Assembly (NCBI GenBank): GCA_965116325.1
Contig: OZ220675.1
Span: forward strand, 2,170,001 to 2,234,000
Length of the DNA stretch: 64,000 nt
Source: JAGWBF01 sp965116325
GTDB taxonomy: Bacteria > Chloroflexota > Dehalococcoidia > Lucifugimonadales > JAGWBF01
Reading direction: 5' to 3'
A model generated the notes under the pieces. That model had not been told where the DNA came from. It was given only the letters and a program-made list of their open reading frames with translations, and searched no databases. Shown piece after piece: positions 49,501 to 58,403 of this stretch. The translations under genes and the position numbers were made by a program. Numbering within the stretch: position 1 is the first letter of the stretch; each line of letters opens with the position of its first letter.

Positions 49501-49540
49501 AGCTCATCAAGCCGAAATCCCATGGTTCAGGAGGTTTTCC

Positions 49541-50017
49541 GTGGACGCTGATATGAAGAAGAAGGTGCTCAGGCAGATAACCTACGGGCTGTACGTTGCC
49601 AGCGCAGCTCATGAGGGCCAGATGTCTGCCGGAACTGTTAACTGGCTGTCCCAGGCTTCCTTTGGTCCCCCGTTGGTCATGATGGGAGTGAAGAAGGACA
49701 GCGGTCTTCACGAAACGGTAAAGAACTCCAACAGCTTCGTGGTGAACATTCTTTCGGCAGACCAGAAGCAGCTGGCCGAGGACTTCTTCCGCCCCTCGAC
49801 TGTGGAAGGGAACATGGTCAACGGCCATCCCTTCACCACGGGAAGTACCGGCGGGGCTGTGCTGGATGAGGTGTATAGCTACTTCGAGTGCAAGGTAACC
49901 GGCAGCGTGGAGCAGGGTGACCATTCGGTGTTCGTCGGAGAGGTGGTCGAGGTCGGCAACCGCCGGGATGACAAGCCCCTGGAGATGTGGGACACCGGCT
50001 GGTTCTACGGAGGTTAG
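49541..50017 (+). CDS. flavin reductase-family (FMN split barrel) protein
   Basis: The 158 residues start MDADMKKKVLRQITYGLYVASA and carry the split-barrel core: GTVNWLSQASFGPPLVMMGVKKDSG (FMN phosphate/flavin contact), VNILSADQKQLAEDFF and FECKVTGSVEQGDHSVFVGEVV. Members are FMN reductases of two-component monooxygenases or flavin-binding stores. The GTG has an AGGAGG six bases upstream. No monooxygenase partner is adjacent, so a stand-alone flavoprotein is possible. Confidence 0.87.
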   Translation: MDADMKKKVLRQITYGLYVASAAHEGQMSAGTVNWLSQASFGPPLVMMGVKKDSGLHETVKNSNSFVVNILSADQKQLAEDFFRPSTVEGNMVNGHPFTTGSTGGAVLDEVYSYFECKVTGSVEQGDHSVFVGEVVEVGNRRDDKPLEMWDTGWFYGG

Positions 50018-50073
50018 CAGCTTCCCCGGGGAGGCCACCGCCTGGCCCACCTATCCCGAATGCTGGGTACGCT

Positions 50074-50337
50074 ATGGATGATCAGGAATTCCTGGACCGC
50101 ATCAAGGCCAAACTTGAGCGCTTAACGGATGCTGAAATTCACCTGGATCTGGACACCGAGGATGCAGAGAAGCTCCAGGTGAACTTGCAGTCCGGAACAG
50201 CCTTCGTGACACTGGGGTCCAATGTTCTGGAGTACTCGGGGTTCGCGCGGATGGCGGTAGAGTACGTGGTGGCGTCCATTCGTAACGGACGAGAGCTGGA
50301 GACCCTGGAGTTCCAGATGCTGCTTTCCCGGAACTAG
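50074..50337 (+). CDS. small acidic protein, unknown
   Basis: An 87-residue acidic protein that I do not recognise. From the ATG at 50074 it reads MDDQEFLDRIKAKLERLTD, predicted helical, then EIHLDLDTEDAEKLQVNLQSG and two more short strands or helices (VVASIRNGRELETLEFQ). It is rich in Asp/Glu/Leu and has no Cys. The frame is open from 49987, which overlaps the flavin reductase end in another frame. A weak start context and no strong ribosome-binding site lower confidence. Confidence 0.55.
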   Translation: MDDQEFLDRIKAKLERLTDAEIHLDLDTEDAEKLQVNLQSGTAFVTLGSNVLEYSGFARMAVEYVVASIRNGRELETLEFQMLLSRN

Positions 50338-50344
50338 CTGCGAG

Positions 50345-50806
50345 CTAGGTTGACAGCGCGATGGAGGCGCTGGCCCGGGCTATGACCTGGTCCCGCTGGT
50401 TGACCCCCGTAATCTCGCACTCCACGACGTTATTTCCATCCACCACCTGCTTGCCGGTCACCTGTCCTGTGAAGGTTACCGTATCTCCATCGCGGAAGGG
50501 CTCGGCGGCCCGCATCTTCAGCGTGCTGCCCTTGGCGGTGACATCTCTCACGGAGAAGGCTTTCTCCAGCAGCTCGGCAACATAGGCTACTGTCGCGACC
50601 CCCATGTTGACGGTCCCGCCGAAGATGCCCTGGGAAGCGTACTCCTTGTCGGTGTGCAGATTGTTCCAACCGGCCTTAGGCGCAGCTGAGGCGTACTTGG
50701 CGTAGTTGTCGATGGTCGCCTGGGTTTCGTGCTTCACGAGGATGGGGAGGTCATCCCCCACCTGCACCGACTCGAAGCTGACGTTCTTGGCCCACAGGGT
50801 TGCCAT
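50345..50806 (-). CDS. MaoC-like hot-dog protein C
   Basis: The family part is 153 residues from the ATG at 50806: VSFESVQVGDDLPILVKHETQATIDNYAKYASA (entry), WNNLHTDKEYASQGIFGGTVNMGVATVAYVAELL with a catalytic-type H-T-D segment, and core strands MRAAEPFRDGDTVTFTGQV. This is the usual MaoC hydratase pattern. It is the last gene of the minus-strand set pheST-moeA-Cys protein-MaoC, five bases after the Cys protein. The frame is open to 51094, but that part is a shadow of the gene before it. Confidence 0.85.
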   Translation of the reverse strand: MATLWAKNVSFESVQVGDDLPILVKHETQATIDNYAKYASAAPKAGWNNLHTDKEYASQGIFGGTVNMGVATVAYVAELLEKAFSVRDVTAKGSTLKMRAAEPFRDGDTVTFTGQVTGKQVVDGNNVVECEITGVNQRDQVIARASASIALST

Positions 50807-50811
50807 TTCGC

Positions 50812-51258
50812 CTACTCTTCCGCCTCTGAGATATCCACCAGCCCGTAGTAGAGGTCGTTGTCCAGCACCTTCTTCAGGGAAGCGACGCTGATGTTCCTGG
50901 GGTTGGTGGGTGTGTACCACTTGTCTGTGACAGAGAAATGCAGCTTGTCCAGACCGATGGGTTGATTCCCGGCCGCCAGGAGCTCCCGGAAGACGATCTC
51001 CTGCATGGGCATGTTGGGACGGATAAACTCTGATTTTGTGGCGCAGCACTGGGCGATCTCTTTGGTCTGGGTCGCCTCCGGTACGTCGGCCCACTTGTCT
51101 CCAAGCCGTTCCCGGCAGTCGGAGCAGCGCCGTTCCAGCAAGATGGCTGCCAACGACCTGCGCAGATCCCTGCTTCGATTGGGATCGATCACATAGGCTG
51201 CCGTGATCTCCGAGGGTTCATCAGCCATCTGGTCCCTTAGCCCGTCCAAACTTGTCAA
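50812..51258 (-). CDS. unknown protein with CxxC motif, between moeA and MaoC
   Basis: A 148-residue product I do not recognise. It has LLERRCSDCRERLGD and, some residues later, AQCCATKSEF, so two pairs of Cys (C-x2-C and CC) could bind zinc or form disulfides. The C-terminal segment SVTDKWYTPTNPRNISVASLKKVLDNDLYYGLVDI is conserved-looking. The TTG at 51258 overlaps the moeA stop (TTGA), with GAGG upstream, which supports coupling to moeA. A linked role in molybdenum or acyl metabolism is only context. Confidence 0.65.
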   Translation of the reverse strand: MTSLDGLRDQMADEPSEITAAYVIDPNRSRDLRRSLAAILLERRCSDCRERLGDKWADVPEATQTKEIAQCCATKSEFIRPNMPMQEIVFRELLAAGNQPIGLDKLHFSVTDKWYTPTNPRNISVASLKKVLDNDLYYGLVDISEAEE

Positions 51259-52574
51259 ATTTGCACCTCTTCGTTCCAGTCGATCATCTTAACCGTGACA
51301 GTCTCACCCTGTTTCTTAACCTCAACATCTTCCGGGCAAATGGCCAAGCCATTTGCCCGGGACATGGAGGTTAGAATATTGGACCCTTGTGGACCCGTCG
51401 GGTTGGCGAAGTAGCCTTCCCCCCTGCGGGTCACGTGGACCCTGGCGAACACCCTGCGCCCGTCGAAGTTTCGGATATCGCCTTCCAGCGTTGCCTGGAC
51501 GCTGGGCCTCGCCAGGTTGGCTCTGCCCAGCATCCGCAGTATGGCCGGGCGTGCAAACTCTTCGAACGCCACCATGGCGCTCACGGGATTCCCCGGAAGT
51601 CCCAAATGGGGGACCAGTCTTCCGTTGGGCCCCATGATCCTGCCGAAAGCCAGGGGTTTGGCAGGACGCATGCGCACCGACCAGAAGTTCATCTCGCCGC
51701 GCTCCATCAGAACATCCTTCACCATGTCGTAGTCGCCCTTGGATACTCCTGCAGAGGTGATAAGCATGTCTGCATCCAGGCCTTCATCCAGCCGGGCGTT
51801 CATCTCCTCAAGGGTGTCCCGAGCGATCCCCAGGAGCTTGGGGATCCCGCCGCACTCCAGCACCGACGCAGCCACGGTGAACCTGTTGCTGTCGTATATC
51901 TTACCCGGTTCGATGGGCTGCCCGGGGTCCAGGAGTTCATCCCCCGTGGAGATGATGGCGACCACGGGACGGCGGATAGCCCTTACACTTTCCAGACCAA
52001 GGGAGGCCAGCACACCAATCTCCGACGACCTCAGGGCGGTCCCCGAAGACAGCACCAGCTCGCCCTGCCGGACATCCTCACCCGCCGGGCGGATGTTGCA
52101 GCCTAAGGGCAGCTCTGCCTGGATACTGATCCAGTCCAGGCCCTTCCCGGCACCCTTCCGTTCAACCTCGTCGGTTTCTTCGAAGGGGACTATGGTGTCG
52201 GCTCCTTCTGGTACGGGTGCGCCGGTCATGATTCGTATGGCCGTCCCTGGCGCCACGGCAGTGTCGGGCACATGCCCGGCGGCTACGTGGGCGATCACCT
52301 GCAGGTCCTTTCCTGTGTCAGGGCCTGCTCCCAGGATGTCCTCATGGCGAAGGGCGTAGCCGTCCATTGCCGAATTGTCCAGGGGAGGCAGCGCAAGGGG
52401 CGACGTCACATCTTCGGCCAGCACCTGCCCCTGGGCCTGGAGAAGGGGTGTTTCCTGGGCCTCCAGGGAGCTGAAGAAAGCCATGATGCGTGCATAGGCG
52501 TCCTCGACGCTCAGCATATCTTCGTCCCGGTGGATATGCTCGGGTATAGGCCTGGTGTTGTCGGAAGTCGTCAT
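51255..52574 (-). CDS. moeA: molybdopterin molybdenumtransferase
   Basis: Inserts molybdate into adenylylated molybdopterin to finish the molybdenum cofactor. The 439 residues have the N-terminal domain (SPLALPPLDNSAMDGYALR), the catalytic MoCF domain (IISTGDELLDPGQP, SAGVSKGDYDMVKDVL) and a C-terminal domain (LGLPGNPVSAMVAFEEFARPAI). The cofactor is what a Cox-type enzyme needs, and the FeS/FAD subunits of such an enzyme are 8 kb away on the other strand. It is in a minus-strand set behind pheST. Confidence 0.95.
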   Translation of the reverse strand: MTTSDNTRPIPEHIHRDEDMLSVEDAYARIMAFFSSLEAQETPLLQAQGQVLAEDVTSPLALPPLDNSAMDGYALRHEDILGAGPDTGKDLQVIAHVAAGHVPDTAVAPGTAIRIMTGAPVPEGADTIVPFEETDEVERKGAGKGLDWISIQAELPLGCNIRPAGEDVRQGELVLSSGTALRSSEIGVLASLGLESVRAIRRPVVAIISTGDELLDPGQPIEPGKIYDSNRFTVAASVLECGGIPKLLGIARDTLEEMNARLDEGLDADMLITSAGVSKGDYDMVKDVLMERGEMNFWSVRMRPAKPLAFGRIMGPNGRLVPHLGLPGNPVSAMVAFEEFARPAILRMLGRANLARPSVQATLEGDIRNFDGRRVFARVHVTRRGEGYFANPTGPQGSNILTSMSRANGLAICPEDVEVKKQGETVTVKMIDWNEEVQI

Positions 52575-52676
52575 GTGCTGGTTCCTGATTGCTCAGCCGT
52601 AGCTGGCAGATTACTCTACCAGTTTTGCCCCTAATAGTACATGGCGAGGCACTCCCGGAATGAGCTTGGAGAAGCG

Positions 52677-55079
52677 TTAGGCTCGGAGCTCGGCGTTCAC
52701 CTGATGTTCCAGGGAGCGGATGATTCCCTGGAGCGCCTTTTGCACCTCGTCGGAGGTGAGGGTGCGGTCCGACGCTTGGAAATAAAGGTGGTAAGCTAGT
52801 GATCGCTTTCCGGCCGGTATGTTCTCCCCTTCATAAACGTCGAACAACTGGACTCTCTCCACCAGGCGCTGCTTTTGGATGATCTCCTGCACCTGGGCCG
52901 ATGAGACGCCCTGCTCCACTACTATGGACAGGTCACGTACCGCTGAGGGGAAGCGGGAGATGGGTTTGTAGGCATGTTTGATGGCTGGCGTCGCCTGCAC
53001 GATAGCTTCTACATCCAGCTCGAAGAAGGCTAGGGGATAGCCCTCTACCTGGAATGAGGCAGCTATGCCAGGGTCCACCTCACCTAGTATTCCTACAGGT
53101 GTGCCGCCGATGCTGATCTCCGCGCAGGTCCCCAGGGTTAGCATGGAATCATGGGACGGCTGAAAGCTGGCGTCGGTCCCCACACCCTCGAACAGCCTCT
53201 CCAGGACGCCCTTGGCATCCAGGTACCCCATCGGCTCATCGTCTCCGAGCCAGTGGGCTTCTCCCCTGGGTCCGCAAAGGACCCCGGCAATCATCTCCCG
53301 TTCCACCGGCAGGTCCCCAGCCCTGGGCAGGTAAACGCGACCCGACTCGAATATCGCTACGGCAACGGCGCCCTGGGAGATGTTGGCCCCTGCTGTGCTC
53401 AGCAGTCCGCTGCGAAGGGTGGTCCGCAGGTGCTCCTGATGAGAGCTGAGGGGGTTTGCCACTCTCAGTGGTAGAGACACCGCCTCCAGGGCCCTGGCTT
53501 GCGACAGCTCCTCCAGGTTGGTCAACGAATAGGTGATGACCTCCTGCATGCCCAATGCAACCAGGTGGTCCTTCATGCCCTCCCGCACCTGCTGCATGGG
53601 CTGGGGCAGATATGCAGGTATGGGTGTGGACAACATGGTGGTGGGAATGGCTTCGTAGCCCACGATGCGGGCCACCTCCTCCACAAGGTCGTCTTCTATG
53701 GCGATGTCTCCCCTCCAGTATGGGCCCTTGGCCAGAAGAGATCTCTCCCCTTCGCTTTCGACCTCGAACCCTAGGGCAACCAGCACGTCCACCACCTGTT
53801 CCATGGGGAAGCTCACGCCCAGGATCTTCTCTAAGCGGCTCATTCGAAGCCTCAGGGGGCTGGGGGCTGAGTCCTTGGCGGGGAAGGCATCCAGTATTCC
53901 CTTGGCGACCGTCCCACCTGCAATCTGCTGTATAAGCTGGGTGGCCCGCGCAAGGCCCAAGGGCGCCAGATCGGGCTTTAGTCCCTTTTCAAACCTGGCC
54001 GATGCTTCCGTGGGCATTCCAAGGGCTTGACTGGTGCGGCGATTGTTGCCGGCGTCGAAGGTGGCCGACTCAAGGAACACGTCGGTGGTCCCGTCGGTCA
54101 TCTCGCTGTTGGCGCCTCCCATGACCCCGGCAAGCCCCACAGGGCCCTTAGGATCGGCGATTACCAGCATGTCGGTCGACAGCTTGCGCTCGGTCCCATC
54201 CAGGGAGACCAGCACCTCCCCTTCCATTGCCCTTCGGACGATGATCTTGCCCTCGGCAACCTTGCCGAAGTCGAAGGCGTGAAGGGGCTGGTTGTACTCC
54301 AGCATGACGTAGTTAGTGATATCGACGACGTTGTTGATGGGGCGCATTCCCGCCTTGCTCAGGCGCTCCTGCAGCCACTTTGGTGACGGTCCGATTGTGA
54401 TTCCCCGTATCAGGGTGGCGGTGTACCTGGGGCAAAGGTCCGGGTCGCCCACCTCCACCGAGGCCTGCCCTTCCACGGGACCGCCATCTTCTGGATATGC
54501 CAGGTCAGGCTCCCTGACCCGGCGCCCGGTCAGCGCGGCCACCTCGTGGGCCACCCCCAGCACCGACATGCAATCGAAACGATTGGGGGTCAGCTCCAGC
54601 TCCAGGATTTCGTCCCCCATGTACTCGGTAAGGTCCATTCCCACGGGGGCATCCTCGGGAAGCACCAGGATTCCCGTGTGCTCGTTGCTGAGGCCCAGCT
54701 CCAGCTCCGAGCAGATCATCCCCTGGGAGGTAACTCCCCTGATGCGGGCGGCCTTAAGGGCCTCCGTCTTGCCGCTGTGGGGGTTGAACAACCTTGCTCC
54801 GATGCCCGCGTAGGCAATGCGCTGCCCTGCGGCCACGTTAGGGGCGCCGCACACCACCTGGACATCGCCGTCGCCCGAATTCACGGTGCACATGGTCAGG
54901 CGGTCGGCGTTGGGCACAGGTTCCACCTTTTCCACATGGCCGACGACGCAGTTGGTCCATCCTCCGACGACCGTCACCTCGCCGACTTCGATGCCCGCCA
55001 TGGTCAGTCTGTGGGCCAACTCCTTGGAGGACAGGTCGATATCGACGTACTCTCTAAGCCAGGACAAAGGTATCTTCAT
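52677..55079 (-). CDS. pheT: phenylalanine-tRNA ligase, beta subunit
   Basis: The 800-residue beta chain forms an alpha2-beta2 enzyme with PheS. It has the N-terminal tRNA-binding (EMAP-like) domain (VVGHVEKVEPVPNADRLTMCTV, residues 40-150), B3/B4 editing-type domains, the B5 domain (RMSRLEKILGVSFPMEQV) and the C-terminal FDX-ACB anticodon-binding domain (YKPISRFPSAVRDLSIVVEQG). Length is normal. It follows pheS by 59 bases. It belongs to a minus-strand set whose promoter lies at 56274-56302. Confidence 0.97.
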   Translation of the reverse strand: MKIPLSWLREYVDIDLSSKELAHRLTMAGIEVGEVTVVGGWTNCVVGHVEKVEPVPNADRLTMCTVNSGDGDVQVVCGAPNVAAGQRIAYAGIGARLFNPHSGKTEALKAARIRGVTSQGMICSELELGLSNEHTGILVLPEDAPVGMDLTEYMGDEILELELTPNRFDCMSVLGVAHEVAALTGRRVREPDLAYPEDGGPVEGQASVEVGDPDLCPRYTATLIRGITIGPSPKWLQERLSKAGMRPINNVVDITNYVMLEYNQPLHAFDFGKVAEGKIIVRRAMEGEVLVSLDGTERKLSTDMLVIADPKGPVGLAGVMGGANSEMTDGTTDVFLESATFDAGNNRRTSQALGMPTEASARFEKGLKPDLAPLGLARATQLIQQIAGGTVAKGILDAFPAKDSAPSPLRLRMSRLEKILGVSFPMEQVVDVLVALGFEVESEGERSLLAKGPYWRGDIAIEDDLVEEVARIVGYEAIPTTMLSTPIPAYLPQPMQQVREGMKDHLVALGMQEVITYSLTNLEELSQARALEAVSLPLRVANPLSSHQEHLRTTLRSGLLSTAGANISQGAVAVAIFESGRVYLPRAGDLPVEREMIAGVLCGPRGEAHWLGDDEPMGYLDAKGVLERLFEGVGTDASFQPSHDSMLTLGTCAEISIGGTPVGILGEVDPGIAASFQVEGYPLAFFELDVEAIVQATPAIKHAYKPISRFPSAVRDLSIVVEQGVSSAQVQEIIQKQRLVERVQLFDVYEGENIPAGKRSLAYHLYFQASDRTLTSDEVQKALQGIIRSLEHQVNAELRA

Positions 55080-55138
55080 GTTTCTTTACGCAGGGGTCGC
55101 GGATCTCCTCTCGATCACAATGGCGTTCAAAGATTGAA

Positions 55139-56194
55139 CTAGAACTGCCTCAGGAAACGCAGGTCGTTTCCGTAGAATAGGCGTATATCGTCGATGCCAT
55201 ACTTGAGCATGGCGATCCTCTCGGGGCCCATGCCGAAGGCGAAACCGGTATAGATTTCGGGGTCGTACCCGACCCCCTCCAGAACCTTGGGGTGCACCAT
55301 CCCTGCTCCCATTATCTCAAGCCATCCCGTATCACTGCACAGGCGGCATCCCTCGCCTCGGCAGGCAAAGCAGTCCACCGACATGTCCACCCCCGGCTCT
55401 ACGAAGGGGAAGTAGTCGCACCGGAACCGTACCTTGCGGTCCGGTCCGAAGATGCGCCGGGCGAACTCGTAAAGCGTGCCCTTCAAGTTGGCGAGGGTTA
55501 TGCCCTCATCCACCGCCAGTCCTTCTACCTGGTAGAAGTGCCATTCATGGGTGGCGTCGGTAGCTTCGTAGCGGTAGCACTTGCCTGGGACGATGAGCCT
55601 TATTGGTGGCTTTGTCAGCTCCATGATCCGGGCCTGCATAGGCGATGTGTGGGTGCGCAGGAGCATGGACATGCGTCCTTCTGTATCCTTCTGATCGATC
55701 CACAGGCTGTTCCACATATCCCGCGCCGGATGGTCCCGGGGTATGTTCAGCATTTCGAAGTTGTACTTGTCCCACTCCACCTCTGGGCCTTCCACTATCT
55801 GGAACCCCATGGATGTAAAGGCGCTGCATATCTCCCGGAGTATCTGGGAGGTGGGGTGGAGCCTTCCCTGGGGAAGGGGGCGTCCGGGCAGGGTTACGTC
55901 GATGGCCCGCTGGCTAGTGCGCCTTCCGAGCTCCAGGTCTTGGATCTCCTCAGACCTTCTCGCCTGTTGCTCTTCCAGGCTTGTCTTGACCTGGTTGCCC
56001 GCGGCGCCGACGCTGCGACGAAGTTCAGGGGATAAGGTGCCCACGCTGCGAAGGATGGTGGTCAGCTTGCCCCGGCGGCCCAGGTAGGCCACCCTCCAGG
56101 TCTCCAGGCTGTCGATGTCCTCTAAGGCGCCAAGCTCCCTGAGAGCTTCTTCTTCCAGAGACCGCAGGGTCTCCAGAACAGTCCCGCTTTCCAT
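55139..56194 (-). CDS. pheS: phenylalanine-tRNA ligase, alpha subunit
   Basis: The 351-residue catalytic chain of the enzyme that charges tRNA-Phe. It has class II motifs: the N-terminal coiled coil (LEEEALRELGALED...), motif 1 PARDMWNSLWID, motif 2 in YRYEATDATHEWHFYQVEGL, and motif 3 GFAFGMGPERIAMLKYGIDDIRLFYGNDLRFL. A Cys-rich segment CFACRGEGCRLC sits before motif 3. Starts at ATG 56194 after a GCGGAG ribosome-binding site. First gene of the set; no T-box or leader peptide was seen before it. Confidence 0.97.
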   Translation of the reverse strand: MESGTVLETLRSLEEEALRELGALEDIDSLETWRVAYLGRRGKLTTILRSVGTLSPELRRSVGAAGNQVKTSLEEQQARRSEEIQDLELGRRTSQRAIDVTLPGRPLPQGRLHPTSQILREICSAFTSMGFQIVEGPEVEWDKYNFEMLNIPRDHPARDMWNSLWIDQKDTEGRMSMLLRTHTSPMQARIMELTKPPIRLIVPGKCYRYEATDATHEWHFYQVEGLAVDEGITLANLKGTLYEFARRIFGPDRKVRFRCDYFPFVEPGVDMSVDCFACRGEGCRLCSDTGWLEIMGAGMVHPKVLEGVGYDPEIYTGFAFGMGPERIAMLKYGIDDIRLFYGNDLRFLRQF

Positions 56195-56273
56195 GCTCCG
56201 CCCTCAGGTTAAATAGTAGGTGCAGTCACGATCATTGGATGAACGAAGACGACCGGTGGTCGTCAGATAGTCC

Positions 56274-56302
56274 ATTATAGGAAGGCCCCCTGCCATGGTC
56301 AA
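56274..56302 (-). promoter_or_regulatory. near-consensus promoter of pheST
   Basis: On the minus strand TTGACC (56302-56297) is followed after 17 bases by an exact TATAAT (56279-56274). It lies 80 bases upstream of the pheS ATG, within the short gap after sucD. Confidence 0.7.
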
Positions 56303-56322
56303 GGAAGGGGAGGGGCCTTCCT
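56279..56322 (-). terminator. hairpin after sucD, overlapping the pheS promoter
   Basis: AGGAAGGCCCC / GGGGCCTTCCT, 11 bp with a 22-base loop, directly after the sucD stop. It lacks a T-run on the minus strand and overlaps the -35/-10 region of the pheS promoter, so its terminator role is weak. Confidence 0.45.
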
Positions 56323-56323
56323 C

Positions 56324-57205
56324 CTACCCTTTCGCCAGCATGGCTTGGACGGTGTCGCCGATGTCGGCCGGGGTGGGTATGATGGTCGCCCCCGCCTCCC
56401 GCAATGCGCGGGTCTTGGCTGCGGAGGTGGCCGACTCGCCGGTGATCACTGCCCCGGCGTGTCCCATCCGCTTGCCCGGGGGCGCCGTCGCCCCGGCGAT
56501 CAGGGATGCTATGGGCTTGCGAAAATGCTCCCCGATGTAGCGGGCCGCATCCTGTTCCATGGTGCCGCCGATCTCGCCGATCATGACCACAAAGTCGGTG
56601 TCGGGGTCGTCGTTGAACATCTCCAGCACATCCACAAAGGTCGTGCCGATGAGCTGGTCGCCCCCGATGCCAACGCAGCTGGACTGGCCTACGCCAATGC
56701 CTGTAAGCTGTCCCACCGCCTCGTAGGTCAGGGTGCCGCTCCGGGACACCACGCCCGCCCGGCCTGGTTGGTGGATGTTCCCGGGCATGATTCCCAGCTT
56801 GCACTTTTCCCCGGGGGAGATAAGCCCCGGGCAGTTGGGACCAATGAGACGTATGGGCCGGCCCTCCAGGTGTCTCAACACCCGCACGGTGTCCATCACG
56901 GGCACACCTTCGGTGATGCAGATAATCAGGCTGATCCCGGCGTCGGCTGCCTCGGCGATGGCGTCGGCGGCAAAGGGGGCTGGTACGAAGATGAGAGAGG
57001 TGTCCGCCGAGGTTTCCCGCACGGCTTGGTCCATGGTGTCGAAGACGGGGACCTGGTCGTCGAAAAGCTGGCCCCCCCGACCAGGCGTAACTCCCGCAAC
57101 GACGTTGGTGCCGTATCGGATGCACGCCCGGGCGTGGAAACTGCCCTCTCCACCGGTTATTCCCTGGACTATGGCCCGTGTATTTGAATCAACCAGGATG
57201 CTCAA
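56324..57205 (-). CDS. sucD: succinate-CoA ligase, alpha subunit
   Basis: The 293-residue subunit carries the phospho-His: KRMGHAGAVITGESA (His near 239). CoA-binding N-terminal segments are GITGGEGSFHARACIRYGTNVVAGVTPG and SRSGTLTYEAVGQLT. With SucC it makes succinyl-CoA in the TCA cycle with ATP or GTP. The TTG at 57205 has an AGGAG eight bases upstream. It follows sucC by 34 bases on the same strand. Confidence 0.97.
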   Translation of the reverse strand: MSILVDSNTRAIVQGITGGEGSFHARACIRYGTNVVAGVTPGRGGQLFDDQVPVFDTMDQAVRETSADTSLIFVPAPFAADAIAEAADAGISLIICITEGVPVMDTVRVLRHLEGRPIRLIGPNCPGLISPGEKCKLGIMPGNIHQPGRAGVVSRSGTLTYEAVGQLTGIGVGQSSCVGIGGDQLIGTTFVDVLEMFNDDPDTDFVVMIGEIGGTMEQDAARYIGEHFRKPIASLIAGATAPPGKRMGHAGAVITGESATSAAKTRALREAGATIIPTPADIGDTVQAMLAKG

Positions 57206-57239
57206 GTATTGGTCTCCTGATTCTGAGAATATACGAGGT

Positions 57240-58397
57240 CTAGCGGCCCGAAGCCTTCAGGGCTTCGGACACCTCGGTCAGCGTATCAGCGAAGGTGACG
57301 TCCAAGCCCGAAGCCCTGAGGATGTCCTTCCCTTCGTCCACGTTGGTGCCCCTCATGCGAACCAGCATTGGAAGCTGGGAGTTCCTGTCCCTCCATGCCT
57401 TTACGATACCCCCCGCGGCGATGTCGCACCGCAGGATACCGCCGAACACGTTGACCAGCACCTGGGTCACTTCGGGGTCCGACAGCATGATGGATACGGC
57501 TAGGGCCACCTTGTCTTCGCTGGCCCCGCCTCCCACATCCAGGAAGTTGGCAGGCTTTGCGCCTGCGTTCTGGATGACATCCATTGTTGCCATGGCCAAG
57601 CCCGCGCCGTTTACCAGGCAGCCCACGAACCCATCCAGTTTGACATAAGCGATGTTGTTCTCCAGGGCTTGGGCTTCCAGCTCATCTTCCTGCTCCCGGT
57701 CTCTGAGGGACAGCAGGTCATGATGGCGGAACATGGCGTCGTCTTCCAGGTCCACCTTGGCATCCAGTGCCACAAGCTTGCCGCCCGCATCTATGGCCAG
57801 GGGATTGATCTCTATTAGGGAGCAGTCGTTCTGGGTGAAAATGTCGTACAGCGACAGCATGATCTGGCTCGCTGGCCGAATTAACTCTTGGGGGAGTCCC
57901 AGCCCATAGGCCAAGCGCCGGCCCTGGAAGGGCTGCAGGCCCAGCACCGGGTCGATGCCCTCCTTCAGGATCCGTTCCGGGGCGGTCGCTGCCACCTCTT
58001 CGATATCCATCCCTCCCGACGCGCTGGCGATGACAACGGGACCGCGGACCTCCCGGTCGATCATCAGGGCGACATAGAGCTCCTGGCTCACCTCGGTGGC
58101 TTCTTCCACCAGCACTTTGTGCACCGGCGCGCCCTCGGGGCCGGTCTGGTGGGTCACCAAGCGGGTGCCCAGGAGAGCCTCCGCAGCGTCCCCCACCTCG
58201 TCGTGGGTTGAAACAGCTTTTATGCCCCCGGCTTTGCCCCTTCCCCCGGCGTGTACCTGGGCCTTGACCACCCAGGGCCCGTCCAGGTTCCGTGACGCTT
58301 CTATCGCTTCCTCGCGAGTCGCCGCTGCTATTCCCAAGGGAACGGGAATGCCGTACCGCGAAAACATCTCTTTAGCTTGGTATTCGTGGAGCTTCAC
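57240..58397 (-). CDS. sucC: succinate-CoA ligase, beta subunit
   Basis: A 385-residue ATP-grasp subunit: MKLHEYQAKEMFSRYGIPVP, VVKAQVHAGGRGKAGGIK, SLIEINPLAIDAGGKLVALDAKVDLEDDAMFRH and GFVGCLVNGAGLAMATMDVIQ. It binds the nucleotide and passes phosphate to the SucD His. The start is GTG at 58397, six bases after the end of the dehydrogenase gene. The pair with sucD forms one functional unit in this set. Confidence 0.97.
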   Translation of the reverse strand: MKLHEYQAKEMFSRYGIPVPLGIAAATREEAIEASRNLDGPWVVKAQVHAGGRGKAGGIKAVSTHDEVGDAAEALLGTRLVTHQTGPEGAPVHKVLVEEATEVSQELYVALMIDREVRGPVVIASASGGMDIEEVAATAPERILKEGIDPVLGLQPFQGRRLAYGLGLPQELIRPASQIMLSLYDIFTQNDCSLIEINPLAIDAGGKLVALDAKVDLEDDAMFRHHDLLSLRDREQEDELEAQALENNIAYVKLDGFVGCLVNGAGLAMATMDVIQNAGAKPANFLDVGGGASEDKVALAVSIMLSDPEVTQVLVNVFGGILRCDIAAGGIVKAWRDRNSQLPMLVRMRGTNVDEGKDILRASGLDVTFADTLTEVSEALKASGR

Positions 58398-58403
58398 CTG
58401 ACC

